Below, piece by piece: positions 51,448 to 60,331 of a stretch of 64,000 nt of DNA. A model generated the notes under the pieces. It was not told the DNA's origin and searched no databases. It saw nothing but the letters and a program-made list of their open reading frames with translations. Both the position numbers and the translations under genes were made by a program. Numbering within the stretch: position 1 is the stretch's first letter; each line of letters begins with the position of its first letter. Origin of the DNA: Flavobacterium granuli (GTDB lineage Bacteria > Bacteroidota > Bacteroidia > Flavobacteriales > Flavobacteriaceae); contig NZ_FQWO01000002.1 in the NCBI RefSeq assembly GCF_900129705.1, forward strand, positions 248,001 to 312,000, in the 5' to 3' direction.

Positions 51448-53025
51448 ATGGCGGAAATCAAACCTGCTGAAATTTCAGCAATATTAAGAAAGCAAGTAGA
51501 AGGTTTTGAATCTGGCGCTACGCTAGAGGAAGTAGGAACAGTACTTCAAGTTGGAGATGGTATTGCTCGTATTTACGGGCTTTCAAATGTTCAATATGGT
51601 GAGCTTGTAGAATTTGACAATGGTCTTGAGGCTATTGTATTGAATCTTGAAGAAGACAATGTTGGTGTGGTACTTTTAGGACCATCAACAGGAATCAAAG
51701 AAGGCTCTACTGCAAAAAGAACACAACGTATCGCTTCTCTTAAAGTAGGTGAGCAAATGGTAGGACGTGTAGTGAACACTCTTGGTTTTCCAATTGATGG
51801 AAAAGGACCAATAGGAGGTGACTTATACGAAATGCCTTTGGAAAGAAAAGCTCCTGGAGTTATCTTCCGTCAGCCAGTTACTGAACCATTACAAACAGGT
51901 ATCAAAGCTGTAGATGCAATGATCCCGGTTGGTCGTGGTCAACGTGAGTTGGTTATTGGTGACCGTCAAACAGGTAAATCAACTGTTTGTATTGATACCA
52001 TCTTAAATCAAAAAGAATTTTACGATGCAGGAAAACCTGTATTTTGTATCTATGTTGCAATTGGGCAGAAAGCTTCAACTGTAGCAGGAATTGCTAAAAT
52101 GTTAGAAGAAAAAGGAGCAATGGCTTATACGGTTATCGTTGCTGCTAATGCTTCTGATCCGGCTCCAATGCAAGTTTATGCTCCTTTCGCTGGTGCTGCA
52201 ATTGGAGAATATTTTAGAGATTCAGGTCGTCCGGCTTTAATTGTTTATGATGATTTATCTAAACAAGCTGTAGCTTACCGTGAGGTTTCTCTTTTATTAA
52301 GAAGACCACCGGGACGTGAGGCATATCCTGGAGACGTTTTCTACCTACACTCTCGTTTATTAGAGCGTGCTTGTAAAGTAATCGCTGATGACGGAATTGC
52401 TAAAAACATGAATGATTTACCAGATTCTATTAAAGGAATCGTAAAAGGTGGTGGTTCATTAACAGCTTTACCAATTATCGAAACTCAGGCTGGTGACGTT
52501 TCTGCATATATCCCAACAAACGTAATTTCGATTACTGATGGACAGATTTTCTTGGATGGAGATTTGTTTAACTCAGGGGTTCGTCCTGCAATCAACGTAG
52601 GTATCTCAGTATCTCGTGTTGGAGGAAATGCTCAGATCAAATCAATGAAAAAAGTATCTGGTACTTTAAAACTAGACCAAGCTCAATTCCGTGAATTGGA
52701 AGCCTTTGCTAAATTTGGTTCTGATTTGGATGCAGTTACATTGAACGTGATTGAAAAAGGAAAAAGAAACGTTGAGATCTTGAAACAAGGTTTGAATGAT
52801 CCTTATACGGTTGAAGACCAAGTAGCAATTATCTACGCCGGTTCTAAAAACTTATTGAAAAATGTTCCTGTTGAAAAAGTGAAAGAATTTGAGAAAGAAT
52901 TCTTAGAATTCATGAACAATAAGCACAGAGCGACTCTTGATGCTTTGAAAGCAGGGAAGTTAACAGACGAAATTACCGATGTAATTCAATCTGTGGCAAA
53001 AGAAGTTTCAGCAAAATATAACTAA
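51448..53025 (+). CDS. atpA: ATP synthase F1 subunit alpha
   Basis: 525 residues. The Walker A loop [16 protein letters not shown] is at about residues 169-184, and the ATPase alpha/beta signature region is PSGGSL-like (here [20 protein letters not shown]). The N-terminal barrel [20 protein letters not shown] and the C-terminal helical domain complete the fold. Alpha is the non-catalytic nucleotide-binding subunit; catalytic beta (atpD) is not in this window. A repeat-bearing spacer follows. Confidence 0.97.
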   Translation: MAEIKPAEISAILRKQVEGFESGATLEEVGTVLQVGDGIARIYGLSNVQYGELVEFDNGLEAIVLNLEEDNVGVVLLGPSTGIKEGSTAKRTQRIASLKVGEQMVGRVVNTLGFPIDGKGPIGGDLYEMPLERKAPGVIFRQPVTEPLQTGIKAVDAMIPVGRGQRELVIGDRQTGKSTVCIDTILNQKEFYDAGKPVFCIYVAIGQKASTVAGIAKMLEEKGAMAYTVIVAANASDPAPMQVYAPFAGAAIGEYFRDSGRPALIVYDDLSKQAVAYREVSLLLRRPPGREAYPGDVFYLHSRLLERACKVIADDGIAKNMNDLPDSIKGIVKGGGSLTALPIIETQAGDVSAYIPTNVISITDGQIFLDGDLFNSGVRPAINVGISVSRVGGNAQIKSMKKVSGTLKLDQAQFRELEAFAKFGSDLDAVTLNVIEKGKRNVEILKQGLNDPYTVEDQVAIIYAGSKNLLKNVPVEKVKEFEKEFLEFMNNKHRATLDALKAGKLTDEITDVIQSVAKEVSAKYN

Positions 53026-53030
53026 TACTA

Positions 53031-53088
53031 GTGAATAGTGAAAAGTGAGTAGTTCTAAACTATTCACTTTTCATTTCTCACTTTTCAC
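53031..53088. repeat. Inverted-repeat spacer between atpA and atpG
   Basis: GTGAATAGTGAAAAGTGAG (53031-53049) has inverted counterparts in CTATTCACTTTTCA (53060-53073) and CTCACTTTTCAC (53077-53088). The unit GTGAAAAGTGA thus occurs once direct and in two inverted forms, allowing alternative hairpins. Confidence 0.75.
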
Positions 53089-53098
53089 AATAAATAAA

Positions 53099-53959
53099 AT
53101 GGCAAATTTAAAGGAAATCCGTAATAGAATTACTTCCGTTTCATCAACGATGCAAATTACATCTGCGATGAAAATGGTTTCTGCAGCTAAGCTTAAAAAA
53201 GCTCAAGATGCAATTACAGCCATGCGCCCTTATGCCGAAAAATTAACGGAATTATTACAAAATCTTTCCGCTACACTAGACGGTGATATTGGTGGAGAAT
53301 TTACCACTCAACGTGAGGTAAAAAAAGTATTGGTTGTTGCCATCACTTCTAATAGAGGTTTGTGTGGTGCTTTTAACACTAATATAATTAAGGAAGCTAA
53401 AAATCGCGCTGCATTTTATGCAGGAAAACAAGTGGATATTTTTGCCATCGGTAAAAAAGGAAATGACGTTTTAAGCAAAACCAATACAGTTGTAGACAAT
53501 CAAAGTGCTGTTTATGACAATTTGACTTTTGATAATGTAGCCTTAATTGCAGATACACTAACAGAAAAATTTGTTTCTGGAGAATATGACATGATTGAGT
53601 TGATTTACAATCAGTTTAAAAATGCCGCTACTCAAATTGTTCAAACCGAACAGTTCTTACCTTTAGCGCCGTTAAAAACAGACTTAAATGTGTCAGCGAG
53701 CGATTATATTTTTGAACCTTCAAAAGAAGAAATTGTATTGACCTTGATTCCAAAATCATTGAAAACACAATTATACAAAGGAATCAGAGATTCATTTGCT
53801 TCTGAACATGGTGCTCGTATGACTGCAATGCATAAAGCAACTGATAATGCAACTGAATTGAGAAATCAATTGAAATTAACTTACAATAAAGCCCGTCAGG
53901 CTGCAATTACTAATGAGATCCTGGAGATCGTTGGTGGAGCCGAAGCCTTGAAAGGATAA
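53099..53959 (+). CDS. atpG: ATP synthase F1 subunit gamma
   Basis: 286 residues from ATG 53099 (MANLKEIRNRITSVSSTMQI). An upstream in-frame ATG at 53045 lies in the repeat spacer and is rejected. Gamma is the central rotor shaft: the N-terminal helix carries SAMKMVSAAKLKKAQDA, the middle Rossmann-like part has VVAITSNRGLCGAFNTNIIK, and the C-terminal helix contains MTAMHKATDNATELRNQLKL with the conserved ARQAAIT-like end. It is the last gene of the locus and is followed by a terminator. Confidence 0.96.
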   Translation: MANLKEIRNRITSVSSTMQITSAMKMVSAAKLKKAQDAITAMRPYAEKLTELLQNLSATLDGDIGGEFTTQREVKKVLVVAITSNRGLCGAFNTNIIKEAKNRAAFYAGKQVDIFAIGKKGNDVLSKTNTVVDNQSAVYDNLTFDNVALIADTLTEKFVSGEYDMIELIYNQFKNAATQIVQTEQFLPLAPLKTDLNVSASDYIFEPSKEEIVLTLIPKSLKTQLYKGIRDSFASEHGARMTAMHKATDNATELRNQLKLTYNKARQAAITNEILEIVGGAEALKG

Positions 53960-53982
53960 TCTATTTTGTATTAAAAATATTT

Positions 53983-54014
53983 AAGAGTCGCGTTTATCGT
54001 GACTCTTTTTTTTT
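53983..54014. terminator. Terminator of the atp operon
   Basis: AAGAGTCGCG and CGTGACTCTT form a hairpin (one wobble) followed by a run of T residues, 24 bases after the atpG stop. Confidence 0.85.
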
Positions 54015-54050
54015 AGCTAATTTTAGAGTCTGAATTAAACATCGAATATA

Positions 54051-54494
54051 ATGCAATTGTACATTAAAGAATTGACTACCCAAGAGGAGATGCTGGATCA
54101 AATTGAGATGATGAAACATTTGTATCCAAACTTTACTTTTGAGAAATACGAATCCTATCTTCAGGAAATGATTCCGCGTAATTACCAACAAGTAGCTGTT
54201 TTTGAAAATGAGATTTGCGTAGGCATAAGTGGTTTATGGTCCGGTATTAAACTGTGGTCTGGAAAGTATTTAGAAATCGATAATTTTATAGTCCATCCAG
54301 ATCATCGTTCGAAAGGCATTGGTAAAATGATGACGGATTATATTGATAAAAAAGCAAAAGAAACTAATTGTACAATGATAGTTTTGGATGCTTTTACCGG
54401 GAATTTTACGGCACACCGCTTTTATTACAATCAAGGTTATGTTCCTAAAGGATTTCATTTTTTAAAGATATTAAACGAAGAAGGCTTGTCCTAA
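54051..54494 (+). CDS. GNAT family N-acetyltransferase
   Basis: 147 residues. The acetyl-CoA binding motif IDNFIVHPDHRSKGIGKMMT (about residues 79-98) and the C-terminal motif NFTAHRFYYNQGYVPKGFHF are standard GNAT features. The N-terminal half (LYIKELTTQEEMLDQIEMMK) fits small aminoglycoside-type or protein/small-molecule acetyltransferases; the substrate is unknown. A lipoprotein gene starts 11 bases later, so the two may be cotranscribed. Confidence 0.88.
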   Translation: MQLYIKELTTQEEMLDQIEMMKHLYPNFTFEKYESYLQEMIPRNYQQVAVFENEICVGISGLWSGIKLWSGKYLEIDNFIVHPDHRSKGIGKMMTDYIDKKAKETNCTMIVLDAFTGNFTAHRFYYNQGYVPKGFHFLKILNEEGLS

Positions 54495-54505
54495 ATCAAT
54501 TGCAA

Positions 54506-54982
54506 ATGAAACTTATTACAAAAAGCGTTTTCTTAGTTTTGATTATTTTTAGTCTGTTTTGTTGTGGATGTAAACCAACGAATCAAAAGGATTTTCCACA
54601 AAGAATAGCTGCGGTTTATTTTCAAAGGGAAAGTACAGGACAGGAGAAATCGGATCAAGTCTTGGATTTTTTTATTGAATTGGAGAATCCGCTTCAGGAA
54701 GGGATATTTGTAGAGACCATCTATTTTCGCCATGGGCAAGCTAAGCTGCAAAAGAAAAGTGAAAAAGTTTATGTTGCTCATTTTTATCCCAATGAAGCTC
54801 AGCAAGACTTCATTTTAGATAGTGATCCCTTAAAGGAATATGGAAATAAGGCGCCTATAGTTGTACCACCAAAATTTGATTTAAAACCAACAGAAGCGGT
54901 ATTGGAGTATAAATTAAAAACAAAAACATTTTACTACAAAATCGCCGGCGTAAAAGAAAAGCCAATCATTGTTCATCCTTGA
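54506..54982 (+). CDS. Small lipoprotein of unknown function
   Basis: 158 residues from ATG 54506. The N-terminus MKLITKSVFLVLIIFSLFCC runs into GCKPTNQKD, a lipobox-like end with three nearby cysteines, so the exact lipidated Cys is uncertain. The mature part is beta-rich (LDFFIELENPLQEGIFVETI, VLEYKLKTKTFYYKIAGVKE). No family is recognised. It lies between the GNAT gene and a flippase. Confidence 0.7.
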   Translation: MKLITKSVFLVLIIFSLFCCGCKPTNQKDFPQRIAAVYFQRESTGQEKSDQVLDFFIELENPLQEGIFVETIYFRHGQAKLQKKSEKVYVAHFYPNEAQQDFILDSDPLKEYGNKAPIVVPPKFDLKPTEAVLEYKLKTKTFYYKIAGVKEKPIIVHP

Positions 54983-55041
54983 AGGAATAAACCAAAGATT
55001 TAGTTATTTTTGTTTCCTAGAAATTAATAAGAGACAGCATT

Positions 55042-56511
55042 TTGGGATTATATAAAAATCTTTTTAAACAAACAGCCATATATGGACTCGCGACGGTTTT
55101 ACCGCGAATGTTCAGCTTCTTATTGGTTCCGCTTTATACCGATTTACTGCCAAAGGCCGAGTATGGAAAAGTATCCGTTATTTTTGCCTACATGATTTTT
55201 TTCAATGTTATTTTGGCTTATGGAATGGAAACGGCTTTTTTCAGGTTCTACAACAATGAAAAAGATAAAAAGTCGGTGCTGGAAACCTCTATGGTTTCTA
55301 TTTTTTGGACCACAATACTCTTTTTATTTGCCGCTTTGTTATTTCGCAACACTTTAGCGGTATGGTCAGGCATAGATTCGCAGTATATCTCTTACACTAT
55401 TTGGATTTTGGCTTTGGATGCTTTAGTTATTATCCCTTTTTCAAAATTAAGAGCATATCAAAAACCGATGGTATATGCTGTGATTAAAATTGGCAATGTG
55501 CTGGTCAATTTGATACTAAGTGTATTGTTTTTACTTTATTTCCCAAAATTGACTGAAGCAAACCCCCATGGTTTTGTGAGTTCTTTGTATGTAGAAAATT
55601 TTCAAATGGGCTATATTTTCTTGGCTAATATTATAGCCAGTTTATTGACTTTTGTAGCAATTTCTCCTGATTATGTGTATTTAAAATGGAAATTCGATTT
55701 CAAATTATGGAAAAGAATGATGCGTTACGGTATGCCCATCATGGTGGCCGGAATTGCTTTTGCCATTAATGAACAATTTGATAAGATTCTTTTGTCTAAA
55801 TTATTACCGGCAAATATTGCCGAAGCAGAAGTGGGAGTCTATTCGGCTTGTTATAAATTAGGTTTGTTTATGGTTTTGTACCGTACGGCTTATACTCTTG
55901 GAATAGAACCTTTTTTCTTTAGCCATGCCTCAGATAAAAATGCGCCACAGACTTATGCGATGGTGACGAAATATTTTGTCATTTTTGGGTCTTTCATATT
56001 GCTGTCTGTAATCGTTTTTGCCGATCTTTTTAAATTACTAATGATTCGTGACAGCTCTTATTGGGTAGCGATGAAAGTCGTTCCCTTAATTATTTTGGCC
56101 AATTTCTTTTTGGGGATTTACACGAATCTTTCTGTTTGGTATAAATTGATTGACAAAACTTATATTGGAGCCTATATTTCAATAATTGGAGCGCTCATCA
56201 CTTTGGCGTTAAATTATTTATTGATTCCAAGCATGAGTTATTATGGTTCGGCGATAGCAACCATTGCAGCCTATGGAAGTATGATGCTGATTTCCTACTA
56301 TCTGGGCAATAAATACTATCCGATTCCTTATGATTTAAAAAAAATAGGAGCCTATCTTTCGCTATCCATATTTTTCTCTGTGGTATCTTTTTACGGGTTT
56401 AGAGAGAATTACTTCGTAGGAATTGCGTTATTAATCGTATTCCTGTATTTTATTTATTACAACGAAAAAGAAATATTAATCAAAATTATAAAACGTAAAA
56501 ATTATTCGTAG
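55042..56511 (+). CDS. Oligosaccharide flippase (Wzx-like, MOP superfamily)
   Basis: 489 residues, about 12 to 14 membrane helices, with the MOP-type opening LFKQTAIYGLATVLPRMFSF and a repeated half near residue 225 (RMMRYGMPIMVAGIAFAINE). Such proteins flip lipid-linked sugars across the inner membrane. The start is a TTG (55042); no ATG fits. The stop codon TAG (56509-56511) lies inside a palindromic element. dut follows after 67 bases. Confidence 0.9.
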   Translation: MGLYKNLFKQTAIYGLATVLPRMFSFLLVPLYTDLLPKAEYGKVSVIFAYMIFFNVILAYGMETAFFRFYNNEKDKKSVLETSMVSIFWTTILFLFAALLFRNTLAVWSGIDSQYISYTIWILALDALVIIPFSKLRAYQKPMVYAVIKIGNVLVNLILSVLFLLYFPKLTEANPHGFVSSLYVENFQMGYIFLANIIASLLTFVAISPDYVYLKWKFDFKLWKRMMRYGMPIMVAGIAFAINEQFDKILLSKLLPANIAEAEVGVYSACYKLGLFMVLYRTAYTLGIEPFFFSHASDKNAPQTYAMVTKYFVIFGSFILLSVIVFADLFKLLMIRDSSYWVAMKVVPLIILANFFLGIYTNLSVWYKLIDKTYIGAYISIIGALITLALNYLLIPSMSYYGSAIATIAAYGSMMLISYYLGNKYYPIPYDLKKIGAYLSLSIFFSVVSFYGFRENYFVGIALLIVFLYFIYYNEKEILIKIIKRKNYS

Positions 56512-56535
56512 GGACAAGTCGTGACTTGTCCCTAC
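56508..56535. repeat. REP-like palindrome overlapping the flippase stop codon
   Basis: GTAGGGACAAGTC (56508-56520), GT, GACTTGTCCCTAC (56523-56535): perfect 13-base arms. It is GC-richer than its surroundings and resembles a family of dispersed palindromes seen in many bacterial genomes. Its first bases supply the TAG stop of the upstream gene. Confidence 0.85.
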
Positions 56536-56578
56536 CAGATGTCATGACTGATTCCCAATTTATCATAAAAAACACAAA

Positions 56579-57013
56579 ATGAACATAAACATTATCAATA
56601 AATCACAACATGCTTTGCCTAACTATGAAACCATAGCTTCGGCAGGAATGGATTTAAGAGCAAATCTTACGGAATCGATAACCTTACAGCCTTTAGAAAG
56701 AACCATTGTTAAAACAGGTCTTTTTATGGAATTGCCCATAGGTTATGAAGCGCAAGTGAGACCAAGAAGCGGATTGGCTTTCAAAAACGGAATAACGGTC
56801 TTAAACAGTCCCGGAACTATTGATGCCGATTATCGCGGAGAAATAGGCGTGATTTTAGTAAATTTATCCAATCAGGATTTTGTGATTCAAAACGGGGAAC
56901 GTATTGCCCAATTGATTATTGCAAAACACGAGCGTGCAGACTGGATTGAAGTTCAGGAATTGACCGAAACGTCTAGAGGTGAAGGCGGATTTGGAAGCAC
57001 TGGAGTAAAATAA
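56579..57013 (+). CDS. dut: dUTP diphosphatase
   Basis: Dut hydrolyses dUTP to dUMP, keeping uracil out of DNA and feeding thymidylate synthesis. All five trimeric dUTPase motifs are visible in 144 residues: [38 protein letters not shown] (with the catalytic Asp), [11 protein letters not shown] and the C-terminal P-loop-like [10 protein letters not shown]. Confidence 0.96.
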   Translation: MNINIINKSQHALPNYETIASAGMDLRANLTESITLQPLERTIVKTGLFMELPIGYEAQVRPRSGLAFKNGITVLNSPGTIDADYRGEIGVILVNLSNQDFVIQNGERIAQLIIAKHERADWIEVQELTETSRGEGGFGSTGVK

Positions 57014-57030
57014 ACAGAATTAAATAATGG

Positions 57031-57074
57031 AATGATTGAAAAATTAAACATAGCCATTTAATTTTTCAATCATT
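57031..57074. repeat. Perfect inverted repeat between dut and the nucleotidyltransferase gene
   Basis: AATGATTGAAAAATTAAA (57031-57048) and TTTAATTTTTCAATCATT (57057-57074), 18-base arms with an eight-base loop. It is AT-only apart from a few bases and lacks a T-run, so it is more a spacer palindrome than a clear terminator. Confidence 0.85.
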
Positions 57075-57093
57075 TATATTTCAAAAAAAATAT

Positions 57094-58110
57094 ATGAAAA
57101 TAATAGTACCAATGGCAGGACGTGGATCTCGTCTACGCCCACATACACTGAGCATACCAAAACCATTAATTCCTATTGCAGGAAAGTCAATTGTGCACCG
57201 TTTAGTCGAAGATATTGCTAAGATCTTAGCTGAGCCTATCGATGAAGTTGCTTTCATATTGGGTGACCCTGCCTTTTTTGGAGATGATCTTGTGAAAAGT
57301 TTGCAAGAACTAGCCCAAAGTTTAGGAGCCAAAGCGTCTATTTACCGTCAGGATGAACCTCTAGGAACCGGACATGCTATTATGTGTGCCAAAGAATCGC
57401 TCTCGGGACCCGCAGTAATTGCTTATGCGGATACCTTGATTAGAGCCGATTTTAAACTGGATCCAGAAGCTGATGCGGTTATTTGGGTAAAACAGGTAGA
57501 TCAGCCGGAAGCCTTTGGTGTTGTAAAGTTGAACGCCAACAATGAAATTATAGAACTTGTCGAGAAACCAAAAGAGTTCGTTAGCGACTTGGCAGTTATC
57601 GGGATTTACTACTTTAAAGAAGTGGGTGTTTTAAAACAAGAGTTGCAAAACGTTTTGGATAATAAAATCCAAAATGGCGGAGAATATCAAATAAATGATG
57701 GGATTAAAGCCATGATGGCCAACGGTAAGGTATTTAAAACCGGAAGCGTTGACGAGTGGATGGATTGCGGAAACAAAGATGTAACGGTGGAAACCAACTC
57801 CAGAATGTTAGGCTTCTTGCAGAATGATGGTATAAATCTTGTGAGTGCAAATGTAAAACAGGAGAATGCAACGGTTATTCCGCCTTGTTATATTGGGGAA
57901 GATGTTGTGTTAATCAATGCAACGGTAGGACCAAATGTTTCTTTAGGCAAAGGATCTCACGTAATAAATAGTAGCATAAAAAACAGTTTGATTCAGACGC
58001 ATGTTCATATAAAAAATGCTAATTTAGACAATGCCATGATTGGTAATCATGCGAGTTTTGACGGTAATTTCACCAGTATCAGCATTGGGGATTATTCGGT
58101 ATTAGAATAA
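57094..58110 (+). CDS. Sugar-1-phosphate nucleotidyltransferase
   Basis: 338 residues. The N-terminal Rossmann-like domain opens IIVPMAGRGSRLRPHTLSIP, followed by KPLIPIAGKSIVHRL, the RmlA/GlmU-type NTP site, with GTGHAIMCAKESL and AYADTLI further on. The C-terminal part (from about residue 255: YIGEDVVLINATVGPNVSLG) is a left-handed beta-helix of hexapeptide repeats, as in bifunctional GlmU-like or glucose-1-phosphate enzymes. It makes a nucleotide sugar for polysaccharide or cell-wall synthesis; the specific sugar is unclear. Confidence 0.88.
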   Translation: MKIIVPMAGRGSRLRPHTLSIPKPLIPIAGKSIVHRLVEDIAKILAEPIDEVAFILGDPAFFGDDLVKSLQELAQSLGAKASIYRQDEPLGTGHAIMCAKESLSGPAVIAYADTLIRADFKLDPEADAVIWVKQVDQPEAFGVVKLNANNEIIELVEKPKEFVSDLAVIGIYYFKEVGVLKQELQNVLDNKIQNGGEYQINDGIKAMMANGKVFKTGSVDEWMDCGNKDVTVETNSRMLGFLQNDGINLVSANVKQENATVIPPCYIGEDVVLINATVGPNVSLGKGSHVINSSIKNSLIQTHVHIKNANLDNAMIGNHASFDGNFTSISIGDYSVLE

Positions 58111-58123
58111 GTCTAGACTAAAA

Positions 58124-58164
58124 TCCCTTCCTGAACCAGTCAAAAACTGATAAATCAGGAGGGA
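58124..58164 (+). promoter_or_regulatory. Hairpin in the leader of the TPR gene
   Basis: TCCCTTCCTGA (58124-58134) pairs, with one gap, with TCAGGAGGGA (58155-58164). It lies 15 bases before the TPR gene ATG. It may be an attenuator or an mRNA 5' structure; there is no T-run. Confidence 0.45.
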
Positions 58165-58178
58165 TAAAGAATAAATAA

Positions 58179-59525
58179 ATGAAAAATAAAACAGCATTAT
58201 TGATTCTATTCTTGGTTTTGCTAAGCAATTCAAACTTGCTATGGGCACAAACCGAGCCGGAAGACATAAAGCTGAATACGGATAAATTTCAGGAATATTT
58301 TTACGAGTCACTCAAGCAAAAAGGAATCGAAAACTATGATAAAGCGATTTTGGCTTTAGAAAAATGTTTGAAGATGGAACCGGAAAATGCAACGATTCAT
58401 TTCGAATTAGGGAAAAATTATTTGGCTTCCAAAGACTATAAAAATGCGTATAGTTCTTTTGAAAAAGCCACAAAAATTGAACCTACTAACAAATGGTTTT
58501 GGATAGGAATGTACGACGTGGATTATGCGACAAAGGATTTCAATCGCGGTATTATTACCATTCAAAAGCTGATTGAATTTGACCCCAGATTCAAAGAGGA
58601 TTTGGCCTCGCTTTACATGAGCACAAGTCAGTTTGACAAGGCATTGGAACTGATCAACGAACTCAATGAAACATTTGGGAAATCAGAACGCAGGGAATCC
58701 TACAAGAATCAGATTTTGTCCCAAGGGAAATATCAAAATGTAGAAATAGCTAATTTATTAGAGCAAATAAAGAATAATCCCAAAGAGGAATCGAATTATA
58801 TTTCACTGATTTATTTGTACTCGAAAAACAATGAAACTGATAAAATGCTGGAAACGGCACGAAAATTGGAAATTGCAATTCCTACTTCGGAGTGGGCACA
58901 GCTGAGTTTATTTAAGAATTATCTGGAAAGCAATCAGGGAGAAAAAGCCGTAAAAGCAATGAATATAGCTTTGGCAAGCAGTAAAATAGATTCTAAAATA
59001 AAGCACCGAATCCTGAATGAGTTTTTAATTTTTACCAATAAAAACCCACATTTCACCGCCGATTTAGAAAAGGCCGTTGGTTATTTTGACAATGATCCTG
59101 AAGTGAATGTGGCCAAAGAAATAGGAAAGTTTTATCACAATAAGAAACAATGGGATAAAGCGATTGGGTATTATGACAAAGCAATTTCCAAAAGTACCGA
59201 GACCGATATCGAAACCAATTTGCTGTTGTTTCAGGCCTATGCCGAAACACAACAATTTGAATTGCTAAGCAAGAAAGCAATCAATATGGTGGATTTATTC
59301 CCAACTCAACCGCAGTTTTATTATTATTCGGGATTGGCTTACAATCAGTTAAAGCAGTTTAAAAAGGCAAAAGAAATATTAGAAATGGGATTGGATTATC
59401 TGGTTGACGATAAAACATTGGAAATAAATTTCAATATCCAACTTGGAGAAGCCTTTAATGGCTTGGGAGATGTAAAGAAAAAGGAGTTTTACTTTTCCAA
59501 AGCCAATCAATTATTAAAGAAATAA
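58179..59525 (+). CDS. Tetratricopeptide-repeat protein
   Basis: 448 residues with a signal peptide MKNKTALLILFLVLLSNSNL and a body of TPR-type helix pairs: LEKCLKMEPENATIHFELGK, YKNAYSSFEKATKIEPTNKW, WDKAIGYYDKAISKSTETDI and others, so it is exported to the periplasm. Such proteins scaffold envelope or secretion complexes. It precedes DUF4292 by seven bases and the EnvC-like gene beyond, suggesting one envelope operon. Confidence 0.87.
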   Translation: MKNKTALLILFLVLLSNSNLLWAQTEPEDIKLNTDKFQEYFYESLKQKGIENYDKAILALEKCLKMEPENATIHFELGKNYLASKDYKNAYSSFEKATKIEPTNKWFWIGMYDVDYATKDFNRGIITIQKLIEFDPRFKEDLASLYMSTSQFDKALELINELNETFGKSERRESYKNQILSQGKYQNVEIANLLEQIKNNPKEESNYISLIYLYSKNNETDKMLETARKLEIAIPTSEWAQLSLFKNYLESNQGEKAVKAMNIALASSKIDSKIKHRILNEFLIFTNKNPHFTADLEKAVGYFDNDPEVNVAKEIGKFYHNKKQWDKAIGYYDKAISKSTETDIETNLLLFQAYAETQQFELLSKKAINMVDLFPTQPQFYYYSGLAYNQLKQFKKAKEILEMGLDYLVDDKTLEINFNIQLGEAFNGLGDVKKKEFYFSKANQLLKK

Positions 59526-59532
59526 AATTCAG

Positions 59533-60306
59533 ATGAAAAAATATTTAGCAGGATTATTAGTAGTCGTTATCATGGTTTCCTGTAAATCAAAAGCGGTAGT
59601 CGCCTCAGCAACTACTCCAACGACTTACATGAAGGCCAAGAAAATAATAGAAAATCATTACAACAATAAAAATGATTTTTCTACATTATACATTAAAGCT
59701 GACGCGAAGTATGCTGATGAGAAACAAACGCAAAATGTAACAGCCGAGATAAAAATAAAGAAGGATGAACAAATATTAGTGAGCATCCGTTTTCTGGGAA
59801 TTACCATGGCCAAAGCGTCCATAACTCCTACAGCAGTGGGCTATTATGAAAAAATAAAAGGCACTTATTTTGAGGGCGACTTCAGTTCTTTAAGCCAATG
59901 GTTAGGTACTGATTTGGATTACAATAAAATCCAAAATCTATTAGTTGGTGAGGCCTTGGACGATTTGAAGGAAGGAAAGTACACAGAATCCTTAGTAGAA
60001 CACTTGTACCGATTGGATGATGTAGATAATGAAAACACTAAAAAAACCTTCTATTTGGATTCGGATAATTTCAGTATAAAAAAACAGGAAATAACCCAAA
60101 CAGCCGAGGGTAGAATGATTCAAGTGGCTTATGATAACAATAAAGTGTTTAACGATGTTGTTATCCCCACAAGTGTTATGATAAACACCTATCAAAAGAA
60201 AGGAAAAACAGAAATCAATTTGGATTATAATACTATTTCTTTCAATGAAGAACTTTCTTTTCCATATAGTGTACCAAATGGGTACAAAAGAGTTATAATT
60301 AAGTAA
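59533..60306 (+). CDS. DUF4292 lipoprotein (LolB-like, tentative)
   Basis: 257 residues: lipoprotein signal with lipobox (YLAGLLVVVIMVSCKSKAV, Cys17), then a beta-rich domain containing NVTAEIKIKKDEQILVSIRF and LGITMAKASITPTAVGYYEK. I associate it with DUF4292, whose beta-sheet resembles the LolA/LolB lipoprotein-carrier fold. An outer-membrane lipoprotein-insertion role is inferred only. It is seven bases after the TPR gene and 25 before the EnvC-like gene. Confidence 0.78.
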   Translation: MKKYLAGLLVVVIMVSCKSKAVVASATTPTTYMKAKKIIENHYNNKNDFSTLYIKADAKYADEKQTQNVTAEIKIKKDEQILVSIRFLGITMAKASITPTAVGYYEKIKGTYFEGDFSSLSQWLGTDLDYNKIQNLLVGEALDDLKEGKYTESLVEHLYRLDDVDNENTKKTFYLDSDNFSIKKQEITQTAEGRMIQVAYDNNKVFNDVVIPTSVMINTYQKKGKTEINLDYNTISFNEELSFPYSVPNGYKRVIIK

Positions 60307-60331
60307 ATTTGCAAAAAAACATTTTTTTAAG

